From positions 992,001 to 1,056,000 of the forward strand of contig OV121090.1 of the NCBI GenBank assembly GCA_921293015.1: a stretch of DNA of 64,000 bases, given 5' to 3'. Below are positions 12,101-23,830 of the stretch, in pieces. This stretch comes from Phorcus lineatus (taxonomy: Eukaryota; Mollusca; Gastropoda; Trochida; Trochidae). Numbering within the stretch: the stretch's first letter is position 1; each line of letters begins with the position of its first letter. The notes beneath the pieces were generated by a model. The model did no database searches and had not been told where the DNA came from. It saw nothing but the letters and a program-made list of their open reading frames with translations. The position numbers and the translations under genes were made by a program.

Positions 12101-14124
12101 TTCTTTTGCACTTGTAATACGAAATTAGAAATAAAATAGAAATAAAAAATCTCTGAACTCCTTGTGAGGACTTATTTTTTTAAAATCTTTTCATATTTTA
12201 GAATATAAATCTCAGAAATGTTTACAAGTTTTGTATGTTGATCAAAATCGCCTTACTTATTCTGTGACAACTCTTAAGACGCAGAAGTCAAAATTAAGTT
12301 TGTTTTGACAGTGATATATATGATTTATGAATGACATAAATAAAGCGAACACATGAGTGTTGTATAAAAACTTTGTTGGCAATATATCTTAAATATAGAT
12401 GGATATGAATCTCTGGAAAATCTTTGCCTAGAGAGACCAAGGGGAATAAATCATTACAAATGTTCATCTTTTTATTTCTCTAAGGTGACAGAGTGACAGA
12501 TCAAATTGATACGTGCCAAAATACCATTCATATTGATATGAGTTTAATCCACAATCCATATTCAGCCACAAAAGTCAATCATATAAAACAGAAATAGAAA
12601 AAATAAAGTACCCTAAATATTTTTACATACTTACCGATATACCTACTTCTCCAAGACCTACTTACTCAAGGCTATTTGTGGATGTGTTTACCACTAATAT
12701 TGCGCGTCCTAAAACCTTGTAAGGAGCCAGAGTTGTCATCATAAAAGTGAAAGATTTACTGGACTTTGATGACCACAATGGCTGCCCCTGTTACATGGAC
12801 TACATGATAAGCGATTTTACTCTACCTGACTTTGCTCACAGCCGTACTCTCTACATATCTCTAATGTGGTCAAAATGTGATTTTAACACTTCAGATGTTG
12901 AATTAAATGATAAAACTATTCTGAGTGTACAGGTATAAACTTGTTATGGTCGATCATGATGCTTGCTCAATCCCCGTGGGCTAGGTTGTCACCACAGGAT
13001 TAAAATTAATATTCCTGAAGTAGCAATTTGGGCAAGTATATTTCAGAACATATTGGCCAAAACTCCTACCAACATTCTCTTATCTGTAACAGGACAAAAT
13101 TACTCCCCCCCCCTGCAATGTTAACCAGCTTTGTACAATATCGAAACAAAGCCTTTATACACACTTTACTCGCCAAACATCTTCCTCATCTACATTGACC
13201 ATCACAGTAAATCAAAATGTTGTATCTTCAGAAACTTCACATAATTTGTAAAGTATTCATAATAACAATTTTTGGTTTGGCCCAAACTTTTTTCCAGTTC
13301 ATTATCTCAGAGTCAATATTCCACCCTAGTCAACAGTAAACAGGGCCACAATGGTAGGTACATGTCTACAAACGAGCTGTTGAAAGTGTTAACACCCTGT
13401 GATGACAAATTGCCTAATATCTCTATATCTCATAGAGACCCTTCAGGACAGACCACTGTGTGAAGACCTATTACATAACAAAGTGTTAATTCACATTCGC
13501 CTCAGGTGACCTGCTGAGCTGTTTTCTCTGTAAATGCTTGTAGATTGCATTTGTTTGTATCAATGTTGATTGACAGGGGTTAATTAAGCTTGATTGACAC
13601 ACAATATATATACACCTTTGTTTTACAGGCAGGTGAAAATGTATGATGAATGCCAAATTTTAGACTTTGTATTGTTTGTAGATGGTTGTAGATTATGAGA
13701 TGATGTTTCTGTGTTGATTGACAGGTAGATGTTTGTGAAGCTTTGATTGACACTTGATTGACCTGACTGTGATTGACACATCTTTGTTAGCAATGTACTT
13801 TTCGTGTGTAATTGTTGATATAAAAGTTTGGCAAAATCAGTACTGAAAACAAAATCTGAGATAGAACATAAAAAAACATACATTTTCCTTATGCATATGC
13901 CTTAAACATTCAATGTAAAATTATACTTTTCATCACAGATTGTTCAAAATGCAACAAATATGAAACAATTACACTCCGAATAATTTCACTTATGTATCAA
14001 ATTGTGAAAACAAAACAAAACCTACCTGTATCAGAATGGCCGTTGCGTCAGTGTTTGCAAATGACCTTGGTTTCGGGTCAGTGCTGTCAATACTAGTGAG
14101 CTCGATGTCCGTAAGTTTCTCCAT
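99..14124 (-). CDS. NDRG: NDRG-family protein (N-myc downstream regulated), 3' end outside window
   Basis: Joined exons on the minus strand: 14124-14026, 10677-10578, 8447-8327, 4516-4454, 4292-4232, 4089-4003, 1098-1021, 666-566, 164-99. All junctions keep frame, giving about 258 residues; the family is usually 340-390, so the last part lies beyond base 1. Visible landmarks are DIETPYGN (36-43), TFHDIGLN (59-66), HVNAPGQEEGA, YPSMDELAEG and the elbow GVGMG at 136-140. In active alpha/beta hydrolases the elbow is GxSxG; here glycine 138 replaces serine, as in known NDRG proteins, which are regarded as catalytically inactive. Family members act in stress response, differentiation and endosomal or vesicle traffic; the role here is inferred only from the family. 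Which of the vertebrate NDRG1-4 it corresponds to cannot be decided, since the family expanded in vertebrates. Confidence 0.95.
566..666 (-). CDS. NDRG: NDRG exon: YKDYV...NLALITESY segment
   Basis: 101 nt, acceptor TTTCAG, donor GTAGGT. It encodes KTRWENHDLITVYKDYVKCI and then NPQNLALITESYL. The family has TYRxHIxxxxNPxNLxLFxxxYN here. Two bases of a Lys codon carry over. Confidence 0.92.
1021..1098 (-). CDS. NDRG: NDRG exon: cap-region helix
   Basis: 78 nt, 26 complete codons from MNSWYLFSGQVTNFTEEYL to HWFGK, acceptor GACAG, donor GTGAG. It aligns with the family's helical cap before the HxFG[KQ]E motif. Confidence 0.9.
1181..3738. mobile_element. 2.56-kb inverted-repeat element, no ORF, in NDRG intron
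   Basis: GACCGATCCATTAAGCCCCG at 1183 has its reverse complement ending at 3736, giving perfect 24-bp ends (GACC...GCCCC), each flanked by TA as in Tc1/mariner-like insertions. The interior is very AT-rich, with short GC-rich stretches near both ends, and has no transposase. The element lies wholly within the intron between the exons at 1098 and 4003. Confidence 0.6.
4003..4089 (-). CDS. NDRG: NDRG exon: HPDxVxSLVLIN segment
   Basis: 87 nt, 29 complete codons from LSHPDHVDSLVLINN to EWGYQK, donor GTGAGA. It matches the family stretch HPELVEGLVLINVxPxAxGW. Confidence 0.94.
4232..4292 (-). CDS. NDRG: NDRG exon: degenerate nucleophile elbow
   Basis: 61 nt, donor GTATGT. It encodes LKRFIGFGVGMGANILTRYE. 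The GVGMG elbow lacks the serine of true hydrolases, the hallmark of the NDRG family. Confidence 0.95.
4454..4516 (-). CDS. NDRG: NDRG exon: YPSMDELAEG segment
   Basis: 63 nt, acceptor TTCAG and donor GTAAGG. It encodes FVYPSMDELAEGLHSVVEHY; YPxMDELAEML is the family motif here. It joins in phase 2 to the exon ending at 8327 and leaves two bases of a Gly codon. Confidence 0.93.
6136..6174 (-). CDS. NDRG: Candidate NDRG cassette exon (13 codons)
   Basis: Inside the intron between the exons at 8447-8327 and 4516-4454, the minus strand has an acceptor (TTCAAACAG), 39 open bases and a donor (CAG then GTATGT). The length is divisible by three and, read in the required phase 2, it has no stop: it would insert HDVLGNPDSLGSR between KPE and FVYPSMDEL. 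I do not recognise this insert from other NDRG proteins. It may be a chance exon-like unit. Confidence 0.35.
8327..8447 (-). CDS. NDRG: NDRG exon: HVNAPGQEEGA segment
   Basis: 121 nt between a CTGCAG acceptor and a GTGAGT donor. It encodes HITCFQGFFSYSDMQPIL and then the strongly conserved family motif HVNAPGQEEGA. The exon ends with two bases of a Glu codon (phase 2). Confidence 0.95.
9691..9781. repeat. Short TTCACA-type inverted repeat
   Basis: GGGCCCACTTTCACAGAG and, at the other end, CTTTGTGAAATTAGTGTCC form an imperfect inverted repeat. Related TTCACAAAG.CCCCTTAG strings occur near 7295 and 37277. Probably a small non-autonomous DNA element. Confidence 0.35.
10083..10430. mobile_element. 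Foldback MITE with 10-bp target duplication
   Basis: CAGTCTGATTAAAATCGACC at 10083 matches the reverse complement of the right end at 10430, and the similarity runs inward for most of each arm. GGTTTCATTC flanks both ends directly, a clear 10-bp target-site duplication as in Mutator-like elements. It lies 150 bases from an NDRG exon. Each arm has a GTTC[GC]AATC stretch resembling a Pol III B box. Confidence 0.75.
10578..10677 (-). CDS. NDRG: NDRG exon: start of hydrolase-like fold
   Basis: Acceptor CTGCAG and donor GTGAGT bound 100 nt. It encodes EDDIETPYGNMHVAIQGD and the family signature TFHDIGLN; one extra base carries over to the next exon. Vertebrate NDRG has DIETxxGxVHVTI and LTYHDIGLN at this place. 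Confidence 0.95.
10743..10772 (-). CDS. NDRG: Candidate NDRG micro-exon (10 codons) resembling next exon
   Basis: Just 65 bases upstream of the exon at 10677, the minus strand has GGGGAG, then 30 bases encoding VIETLYSNYQ, then a GTAGAA donor. It fits phase 0 between the first coding exon and EDDIETPYGN. Its DNA resembles the start of the following exon (ATCGAGACTnnGTAC shared), which suggests partial exon duplication. The alternative acceptor CTGCAG five bases earlier would break frame. Confidence 0.35.
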
Positions 14125-14130
14125 TCTTCT
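14026..14130 (-). CDS. NDRG: NDRG coding first exon, isoform 1
   Basis: A long pyrimidine tract and TAG acceptor precede base 14130, six bases before an ATG at 14124-14122. The 33 codons (starting MEKLTDIELTSID and ending AILIQ) end at a GTAGG donor in phase 0, which matches the next exon. The start resembles vertebrate NDRG starts such as MDELQDVQLTE. Because there is an acceptor, at least one non-coding exon must lie further upstream. Confidence 0.85.
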
Positions 14131-15545
14131 CTACAATCATAAGAAAAAAGAAATCTAGACACAAAACTTTAACTTCATTACCTTGAAACTTGTTATAATT
14201 CAAAGCAAACCTCATTTTCATCCTGCATCTTGTCATGTGTTTCTCTTGAAGTGACCTCTGCTATTGCAGAAACTAGTCTGCTTGACCCCATGATCCAAAT
14301 GAAATAAATATTTTCACATGTGATGATTAATGATTAACAATGGCAAACCTCTTCCACATCTTTGGCTGCCATTTGAGACGTCTGCTTCAATCAAAAGTAT
14401 TTCTGTTATTGACGTCTGCTTGATACAAAGTGTCGTCTGCTGTGCTACAATGTGGTTATTTACACCTCCTCCAAGTTCTGATCTTCAAGCACTGGAGGTG
14501 TGGTCTTGCATAAGCAATGATGCACACTGATAAGACTACAGAGAGCAGGGACACCGAACCTACTGATGTCTGTGTAGTGGGTCACTAATGTTGTCCCAAA
14601 GATTTTTAAAATAATAACCTGGTGTTGAAGCAAAGATACATGTCACCTCTACAAACATGGTCCCGAGACTGTCCTGACTTGATCTAACCTATATTGGCAC
14701 TCCAAGTGGATCATATTTCTAAGTAGCATATGTGATGCCCTTCTCAACGATATCCACCCTACCTTCCGATATAAATCATAAAGAAGTACCCTTGAGGAGA
14801 GAAATTACCCTTTATTACAAATATAGAATAGTTATTGCAAGGTCATATTTAAAGAAGAATAAATTCCGATGTCTGTGTATGATAGAGGTATTTTGATCAA
14901 TCTTGCCGTGTGAAAGTGAAATCATCTCCAGAAAGATGTACACAGAATCTTGTCATGAATACTAATCTATTGATTCTGGTGAAACTGATCAGCTGATGAG
15001 CAGATAAGGTCACATGGATAAAAAGAATAAAGCACCTGACTTTACTGGACAAATCTGGCTGGAACCTTCTTTCACTGTATGGAGAATCAGGTATTGTACT
15101 TTACTGCACTATTTTATTACTTTTTCTAAGGAGTGTCTTTTGGGTTAATATGTTACAAGCAACATCAAGATCAGGTGGGAGAATGTTTTTCTCTCGGAGA
15201 AATCATTTACTATTATTATTAAACGGTTTTAAATATTATTTTCATGACTAAGTGTTATGACAACAGTTATCCAAGTCAAACTCTTAATACATTACAAGTA
15301 AAAAGCCAATAAGCTGCTGTTTATGACTGATGATGTTTCTATTAATATTCATATTAACTTCTTTCTGCTACAAAAAACATGTATTGCACACACAAAAAAT
15401 CAAAATTATCATAACTTGAAAACGACTACCTGAATTACAATGCTATCACAGGAAAGGCACAAAACAAATTTTCATATGTTACAAAAACTGACAGTATATA
15501 AGAAACAATAAAACTCATCACTGTGACCTTAAAACAAGACAGTAC

Positions 15546-15620
15546 CTCGTGTGGGGCAGTAATCCGGTGTAACTGACTTTCTCGGTGTGTGAAGTCAACT
15601 GGGAGGAACAATGTTATGTC
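15546..15620 (-). promoter_or_regulatory. Possible untranslated exon upstream of NDRG isoform 1
   Basis: The minus strand reads ACACGAG then GTACTG, a plausible donor, 1.4 kb upstream of the isoform 1 coding exon. No clear core promoter is visible. Confidence 0.18.
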
Positions 15621-17076
15621 AACCTACAAACTGGGGTCACTATGGTCCATGTCTTCCACTAGCCCCTGGACTTGATTAAGATGACCGTACCCGTAGCACT
15701 GGTCTGACTGGCCACTCACTCACTGACCGGCAGATAGCCACAGGGCATGTGTAACTCATACATGCAGCTACTCATATTATGGGGCTGTTACACGACTTAC
15801 AGACATGTCAGTGGTGGATCTAGTCCCCAACCCCCAAACCCTTCTTTACAAAGATTATTTAGATATGAACCCTCTTTTGAAAGCTTCTTGCTCGCCTAAC
15901 GTATCACTCGAGCAAAATGTTACAGTATTGCATTTTATGGCCACAGATATAAAACAACATAAATGGAGTGTAAAATGCTGAATAAGATGTTTACAATTTT
16001 GCTGCTGATTTGAAAATTGCGGGATGACGCAGTGTTGTCTTCTTTCAAGGATATCACCTCCTTAGCACAGAGAATATTTCAGGATTTTCCACTCGCTGAA
16101 TATGCGATTTCTTGGAATATGAGGGATAAATTTCAATAAGTCACTTGTACAATCAGAGACAATGCTACCATTACATCATCAATTATCTATGCATAAGGTC
16201 CATGCTTTGTACAATGGTCTATCTCTTCTCTGGCCACTCACTAATAACCCCTATAGCCAGGGGGCAACTACTGACAGTATCCCACCGTCATATACTTGAG
16301 GGACAATGTACCAATGAGGAACAATAACACCATTAATCAGCAGATCAACTGTTATTTTCACCCATATCTTCACCTCATTCACAAACAAACCACTAACTTT
16401 ACTAGTGCCAAGGGGAATATGTTATGGGTGTATATTACATACCAATTATATGTTTTAATGCCATTCAAAGGTACAAGTACAAAGTTACAATTAGGCTACT
16501 CCTCAACAATTTACACAAGCGCAGTAAATATCCACACTTATCGTCACAAAAATTAACTTTTCATGTTCTGACTCTTCACCAATAAAACCAGCTCCGAGAC
16601 CATTCATTAATTATGAGGATTGAAACAGTCACTAAAATACAGTAAGTAAACCGCTTTTTTATTTTTTGATTGTTGTACCATAGATTAAAGTGTTTTGCAC
16701 GTCATCGACTTAATTGAATTTTTTTTTTTTTTTTTTTTTCAGTTTTACATTCTTCTTAAAAATGTATTCAGTTGTTATTAATGATTCATAAATTTCTTTT
16801 CATCATTCAACAAAAACAAACTGAAAATTTCATCACTTGGCACTTTCAATAAAAACTGAAAGCTGGAATCATCAAACTATTCTCTCACTTTTTAACATAG
16901 AGAATATTGCTTCTAATACAAATACTACTGTGTTGAAAATGCAAATAGAGTCGATGTCCATAAATCTGAAGGTTTTTTTATAAGAAGTTTATATAAAGTG
17001 ACACCATAAAAAACTCAGAAGAACAATGCAACAATTGACTCTATTGAGTAACATAACACCTCTAAATTACAAAATG

Positions 17077-17295
17077 TTCTGCCTATGACCAAACCTGACC
17101 AAACACCACCACACTCACTACTCATGTACAATCCACGAGTCACCTAGAGTCCTACAAGACCATCTGTACAAATACTACTGTGTTGAAAATACAAAATTTT
17201 CTGCCTATGACCAAACCTGGCCAAAACACCACCACTCACTACTCACACCTCATGTACAATCCACGAGTCACCTAGAGTCCTACATTACCATCTTG
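17077..17295. repeat. Tandem duplication of about 122 bp
   Basis: CTGCCTATGACCAAACCTG at 17079 recurs at 17201, and both copies continue to CACGAGTCACCTAGAGTCCT. The preceding ACAAATACTACTGTGTTGAA also recurs (16919, 17168). No coding potential. Confidence 0.75.
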
Positions 17296-18107
17296 ATCAT
17301 GGCTTCCATCAACAACTCTCAGATCAGGTATGAGTACAATATCTCCTGCTTAATGAAAGCCTCACTGCTGGTGCTGATCTCACTGTCTCAAACTGTTGGC
17401 TGTGTCCTTGTTGAATCTCATGATCTTATATCCATCAAACGATCTCTTCAAATCCTTATGCAACCAAGAATGTGATTTGCACAGTCGAAACATTTCATTA
17501 CAATTTTAACCACTTCAGTGAATGAACAATGACACAAATGTTTTTACCACGAGGACATTGTTTTAATTAAACCCTGTTACATGCTCCTTTTGCATTAAAA
17601 ATCTTTTCACTAGTTTCTATTGTTCACTTACATAAATATTTGTTTACCAAAACTAAGTTCTACTGAACCACCCATACACTGACCTTGAAAATTCATTTAG
17701 TTTAAACTTTTCTTTTTAATACAATTATAACTGAATTGGAATTTTCTTATTCAATAATTCAATGACAAAACCTTCCAAATTGGTTACTGTTACTATTACT
17801 ATATTCATTTATTACCTACGTTAAGACATTATTCCATTTCAGATTTAACTGCATCCATATATATTTTATTCTCTTAACCTACACAAATGCACATATTAAT
17901 GGAAAACTCTCTAAAATCACACTCTAAATGAACACAACATAAATCTATAACTTACATCACCCTCCATAGTCATATGGGAATTTTGCGACATGTAAAATCC
18001 ACTACGCAAAACGAAACAAAATGGCAGAAACTAGAAGACAGGATTATGAAAAATGGCCTGTCTTGTGATGAGGTCGGGGGTCAAATTGTGCAATGTTACC
18101 TTCTTAC

Positions 18108-18200
18108 GGGAGAGTTCTCTTTCTTGTTGCCTGTAGACAATTTGCTCGTCACTGAGCCAAGAGGCGTGGACTGTAGATTGTCAGAGCACAGCTTATAGTG
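18108..18200 (-). promoter_or_regulatory. Candidate internal promoter and non-coding exon of NDRG
   Basis: On the minus strand CTATAAG (18198-18192) is followed by about 80 bases and a GTAAGA donor (exon end 18108; an alternative GTAACA donor lies just downstream). A coding reading does not match the phase of the next NDRG exon, so only an untranslated exon is possible. Confidence 0.25.
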
Positions 18201-21200
18201 ACAGGAGGACCTGACATCTTGACTGAGATGGGATGGGAGGCAGGGAGGTATGTTTTACTCATTGACTTTCATTATCACTTTCATAATATGAGAAAACTTT
18301 AATCTTCAAACTACCTTTATGAATGTTGCCTTGTATGTAGTATTCTAGTGTCAGAGAACTAAAGGATTAAAGCTTTAGCTTATGTTATTAGAAACAAAAT
18401 ATCATAACAGATAATGCTGTTAAGAGATTTTCAATCGCAAATGGTAAATAAAAAAAATGTAGCAACATATTGCCATTGAAAAACATTTTAATTGTTATAA
18501 AATAAAGAAAAAAGGATATTTCTTTTATATAAACTCTAACATCATCTATCAGACTAGAGACCCTATTTATGATACATGATTAATTCAGTACTAACAGTAT
18601 CTGTTTTAAAAAAAATCAATTTCTGTTACCTCATGCGCCAAGAGAGACAGCTGGTAGGATATTATGTAATCTACTTTAGTACTGAATATTTTATTGAGGT
18701 ATCTGAATATAAACATCTCCAAAACACCTAATTGTTTTAGCATAAAGATTGGTTGTTTGTGAGTGTTTATGCACTTTGCTTTTCTCCCCAATAATTAATT
18801 TGTCAATGAGTGTCATTGTGGTGGAAGGTGATAACCTCATTTTATTTTACATAGCTTGGCAATCTAATATGTTTAAACTGTGAAATTATATACTACATTA
18901 TTGGAGTAGTTTGTACTGTTATCTATCCAACATAACTAATGATAAAATGTTTGTTCCCTGGGGCTAAGGCCCCAAATACAGATATAAAAGAATTGATTTC
19001 ACGCTCTTATTGATTAAAGGTTAATGTAAACAGATCGTTTTTAATGGTCATTCATATTTTGTCAAAATGTTAAGAAAGGGTTTTACAAATGAAATTTGTA
19101 TTTAAATGCAGTGGAGAAGCCAGTTAATGATGTTCTGACAACAGACATGGCATGAGGACCAGTTTCATCACACCAAATAGACTTATGATTCGACTATAAA
19201 ACAAGTTCCAAAGAATTCCGATTGGCCAATTAACAGTCATAGGGTATCTTTAACTTGATACCAAGACAATCATGAAAGCATTGGAAGTTCTTTATTAGAA
19301 TAAATCAACATCATTACCATATTATCACTAGAAAGGTAGTAATAAGTAGTAATAAGTAATAATAAGTAATAATGTTTCTCTCTGAATATTAACAGTGTCT
19401 GGGAAATATCCATCTCCAGTTGAGAGACTTGTGATGTGAACTTGGGCATGAGTTTGTGTGCCTCTATTCACCCAGCAGGAAATGGTTTACTGTTAAAGGG
19501 GTGTTTCCTTCTTGCAACATATGTCAGCTGGATTAGTCTAGAATTAAATGTTTGTAGCATCTTGAGCATGCGTTAGTGCAATTTAAATACAGATACATTT
19601 TTAACATTTATAAAAACTAGCATCAAGTCTATGTAATGTCAACTGTGATTTATACTGTAGCTGTTGTTTCTTAATTTAATCTGTCATATATGTAATTCTT
19701 TTATCTTACGCAGATGGAGCCTTAAATCTTTTTGGTAGGAGTTGTGTATAAATATTGTTTAGAAAATAGTTTTGATATACATGTATTTGGATGAAATTAA
19801 ATTTGTTTGTTAAGGATAAGAGACAGAAGAAGACAGATTGACCATAGGTTACAAGATACATCCTGCAAATCTCTGGTATACATCTTCCCCTCAAAGGAAA
19901 ATAATCCTGATGTATCTTTCATCATGAATTCAGGTGATAATTTTGACAAGTAAGTCTGGAATGATAAGCCTATATTTACGCAAAACAATTTCAACATGAT
20001 GAACAAATCTGTGTTACAGACTCAAATTTAAATTTATGATATTCAAATAGCCGAAGTCTCAAACATCGTATTGAAGATTTTAAATTCTCTAATGGAAATG
20101 ATTAAGAATGGGTAAAAATTAGATTCAATAACAGATTTAAATGGGTTAAATGAATTTGATAGCATGAGCACTCTATGTCCTATGCTGTCACAGTCAAAGG
20201 GAGACAACCCATGATCACGGTCACAGCTCTCCTCACAGGGTAAGAGTATGGATAAGCAAGAATGAAAATAGTACATTGTATTTGTTTAAGCAAACTGTGC
20301 ATCACTAAAAACTTAGATTGGGAATTGACTAACTGAAAACCCCCCAATGTTTGTGTATGTCAGCTGTGACTGAATTTAAAGAATTGTGGTACTTAGTATT
20401 TTTCTTCAATAACAACATGACATCCCAAGACGTGACCTTTATGAAGCAGTAGTTTAAATCAGAATAAATAAACAGCAATTGCTTTGCGTCAATCTGATTC
20501 GCTTCAGTTCATACCTCCATAAACTTAATTTCATGACGTCACATCATTTTAAGCCACGCCCATCGACGGAACTATTTGAAAACGAGTTACGTTTTTCTAA
20601 CAATAGCAACACTTTGTGCAATGCCACTTCTTGAAAGTATGTAAATAAAAAACTAACATAATTCAGTTTTAAATAATTATTGTTGTCAAAGGTTCTAAAG
20701 GTAGTTGTTTTCATAATTAACAAGAGAGCTCTATCAGAAATTACAACCGATCGTGTTACACCCCACAGAAGGCAAATGTCATTGTTCAATGCTCTCGCGG
20801 CCGTTGCAGGGAGGTTGGCAAAGTATTGTCGTTAAGTTCATGAACAGAGTTAAGCTTGGCTCCTCAAAAAGTTTAAGAACTGTGTGCTGTTTAATAAGAT
20901 TCCGTTAGATCGAGATCATAACACCACCAGTATATGGCATCTATGAAAGTAAATTCGGCTGGTTTCCTCTCCGAGTTCTACGTTTGCGATTTGTGTTTAC
21001 AACTGTGAGAACTAGCAATGTCAAGGCCACATGTGACGGACGTCCGATAAGTTCATGGCCACGTGCGTTGTAGATTTTCATTGGCTGGTGAACGTTTTGT
21101 AGGCAGGGCTAGGGATCCGATGACGTTTTGATTGACATTTTATCTCTTTCATGCTGTTGAGCGTTGAATTCATTCGCGTATATAGTGCAGCTCTATTTGG

Positions 21201-21265
21201 TGCAAATATGTATATTTAAAGCAATAAAATGTTTTAAAAACAACTAGTATGTATATATTTATTTA

Positions 21266-21424
21266 TAAGAATTGACTTCAACATTTATTAAGTTCATGGA
21301 GGTATAAACTTAAAAACCGATGTGCAAACTAGGCGTAAATCCGCTACGCGGATTCACACAGTTTGCACATCGGTTTTTAAGTTTATACCTCCATGAACTT
21401 AATAAATGTTGAAGTCAATTCTTA
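21266..21424. repeat. Nearly perfect 65-bp-arm hairpin
   Basis: Bases 21266-21330 are the reverse complement of 21360-21424 with no mismatch that I can see. The 29-base loop contains a second small inverted repeat (AATCCGC/GCGGATT). A similar stretch (CATACCTCCATAAACTTAAT) occurs at about 20513, so 20.5-21.4 kb may be one composite foldback element. Confidence 0.8.
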
Positions 21425-22444
21425 AAAACCAGCGAGGTTCAACTCTTAGCTCTTAATGAGACATTGATTTCATTAAAGACCCCTTTTTGTATCCTCCATT
21501 CAAGATGGTAGAAAAAATTTAAATTTAAATATTAAAAACTCAATCAGGTCTTACATGATAAAGTTAATAGCTTTATCTAACAGCATAGTCAATCATAACT
21601 TTGGTTTAGAGACAACAACACACATGTTAACAGAATACACATGATCTACTCTTGTGTTTCAAAGTCTATTACGAAATTGCTTTTCATAAAATACAGGGGA
21701 AATGTTGCTTTTTTTGAAATTCAAGTTAAAATATGTTTTGAAAGAAAAACATAACATCAACATTCATACTGCCCCTAAATAATAACAAATATTTTTGGAA
21801 AATAGATTTCCAAACTTGGATGAACTTCAAACAAAGGACAATAAAAGGACCACTTGAAAACACACTATCAACACCGCTCATACATAATAAACACACATAA
21901 AATAGATCAAGGCACAGGACACGAGTAGCAATGCAAGGTAACTTACAAATCACATTACAAGCACTCCAAATATCTCTTGCAGCAAATCTTGGAAAGCAAG
22001 AATTTAATTACCTCATGCATTTCTCTCATCAACTACACAAATTCTGATCATGCCACAAACAGAATATATTGATTTACCATCCAAATCCATTTTCTCATCA
22101 CTCTATAGGCCAGGTTAATATTTGTAAATATAAATTGTGATAAATATGATGTTAACATACCATGGCTCATGATGCAATGAAATAATTTTGAAAGCAGTAT
22201 AAGTGTTTTCCTATGTACACCATACAAGTTTTTTTGCATCATTTTATTTGTTCCTCTGGTTGTCATATCAAATTTTAGATTTTAGCTGTATATGTCAAGA
22301 CAAAGTACTGAAAATAAATATAATGTCCCTCTATACCATAGCGACTTAAACCAAGAAACATGTAAACTGAACTGCACAACTGAAAGCAAATCAGACCTTT
22401 CGCGTCAAATGGACCTAAAGAAATAACCATTTTCGAACAAAAAT

Positions 22445-22721
22445 CATCCTGCTACATCAGCGAATTTGTCTCCGCCTAGCTCCATTATATACCCTGATAT
22501 CCTTCGGCCTAAAACGCTTGTATCGCTAAATATAGCAAGCCAATGAATTGACTCTTATCCAGCTATAATGGCACCATCCGGATGAGAATTCAAACAAATG
22601 TCAATGTAGGCTATAAATAGCCATGAGTAGGCAGCCGTAAGCGATACAAGCGTTTTGGGCCGAAGGATATCAGAGTATATGATGGAGCTAGGCGGAGACA
22701 AATCTGCTGATTAACAGGATG
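22445..22721. mobile_element. MITE with long inverted repeats and 9-bp target duplication
   Basis: Ends are CATCCTG...CAGGATG, with arms of about 90 bp that share TTTGTCTCCGCCTAGCTCCA and ATATCCTTCGGCC. AACAAAAAT occurs directly on both sides. No ORF. It lies in the NDRG gene's large 5' intron. Confidence 0.75.
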
Positions 22722-23570
22722 AACAAAAATAAAAATAGTAACAAAATATAGGAAACTCAAGCAATTTTTTCAAATAAAAAAGATACTTATTCTAGGTATA
22801 AAAAATGAATGTAGAAATTAAAGATGGAAGTTAAAAATATATCTTAAACATTGCATGGTTTGCATAAATGAAATCATGAATTCAACAAATAGGGATCTTT
22901 TTGGCCAGGGATTTTGAATTTTTCTTATCTTGTGAAAAAATAAGTAATATTCAAAAGACATTTTTGTTTTAGAAAAGCCTATTACTAAATGTATTAATGT
23001 TACAAAAGATCATGCCACTTTTTCTCATCTTGTAAGGGTAAAAGGATATCACCCGCAGACAATTTTTCTAGCACGATCCCAATTATAGTATTGCTTGTAC
23101 AGAAAGCCCTGTTTATTTGGCAACTTTTCCACTGACATAATAATAATAGTTAGCAACCTGATATAAATAGATTAGGATTCACTGATAAACTTTACTAGTT
23201 CAATACATTTTAATCAAATTCTCAAAGGTTATGGTCATTTTGACTAAAATATATGTACCGGTAAGTAGGTGAATCAACAATGTCGTCACTTCTAATAATT
23301 TTGTTTCAGTTCAAATAAGCTTTGAAAGAATAAATCTAGAAAACGTTTAATGCAATCTTATACTTGAGTATACGAAAAAATAAAGACAGTTTTCAAAAGC
23401 AATGATTAAGAAAACAAACTATTAGTAGCAAAGCAGTGGTTTTCCTAGTAGGGGTCCAGGAGCATTTGCCCACCCTTTGAGCTTGGTGTCCCTTGAATTT
23501 AGGAACAGTTGGATACTTTATTCATTGTAAATGCGCTATTATATTTCTTTAAATAGAATTAACTAAAATG

Positions 23571-23690
23571 AGGCGTGGTGAGGTGATACGGGGTTTAACG
23601 CCAATTTGAAGAGTATATCACGGCTGCTAGTACTATTGCAGGGAGAAAGCCTGCAACACTATGGTTTTATGTATTGTAGTGATCCTGTGA
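23571..23690 (-). mobile_element. SINE-like repeat, copy 1
   Basis: The minus strand reads GTGTTGCAGGCTTTCTCCCT, ATACTAGCAGCCGTGATATA and then GGCGTTAAACCC. The same string, about 80% alike, is found on the plus strand at 58465-58550. The GGCGTTAAAC motif with a CACT-rich tail is typical of retroposons I associate with abalones. Confidence 0.55.
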
Positions 23691-23830
23691 GCATGGGCTT
23701 GAAGAATAAAATGACCACCGGAGTTGGTCACATAGGAACAACACTGGTAAAGAGAGAAATATAATACTTTCTTATAGTAATTTAAAGAGAAAATAAATGA
23801 GTAAAAAAATAATAAACAAAGCATGCAGAC

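Noticed and set aside
17974-18198. 74-codon plus-strand ORF
   Set aside because: No recognised homology; the opposite strand better fits a TATA-like box and donor for an untranslated NDRG exon.
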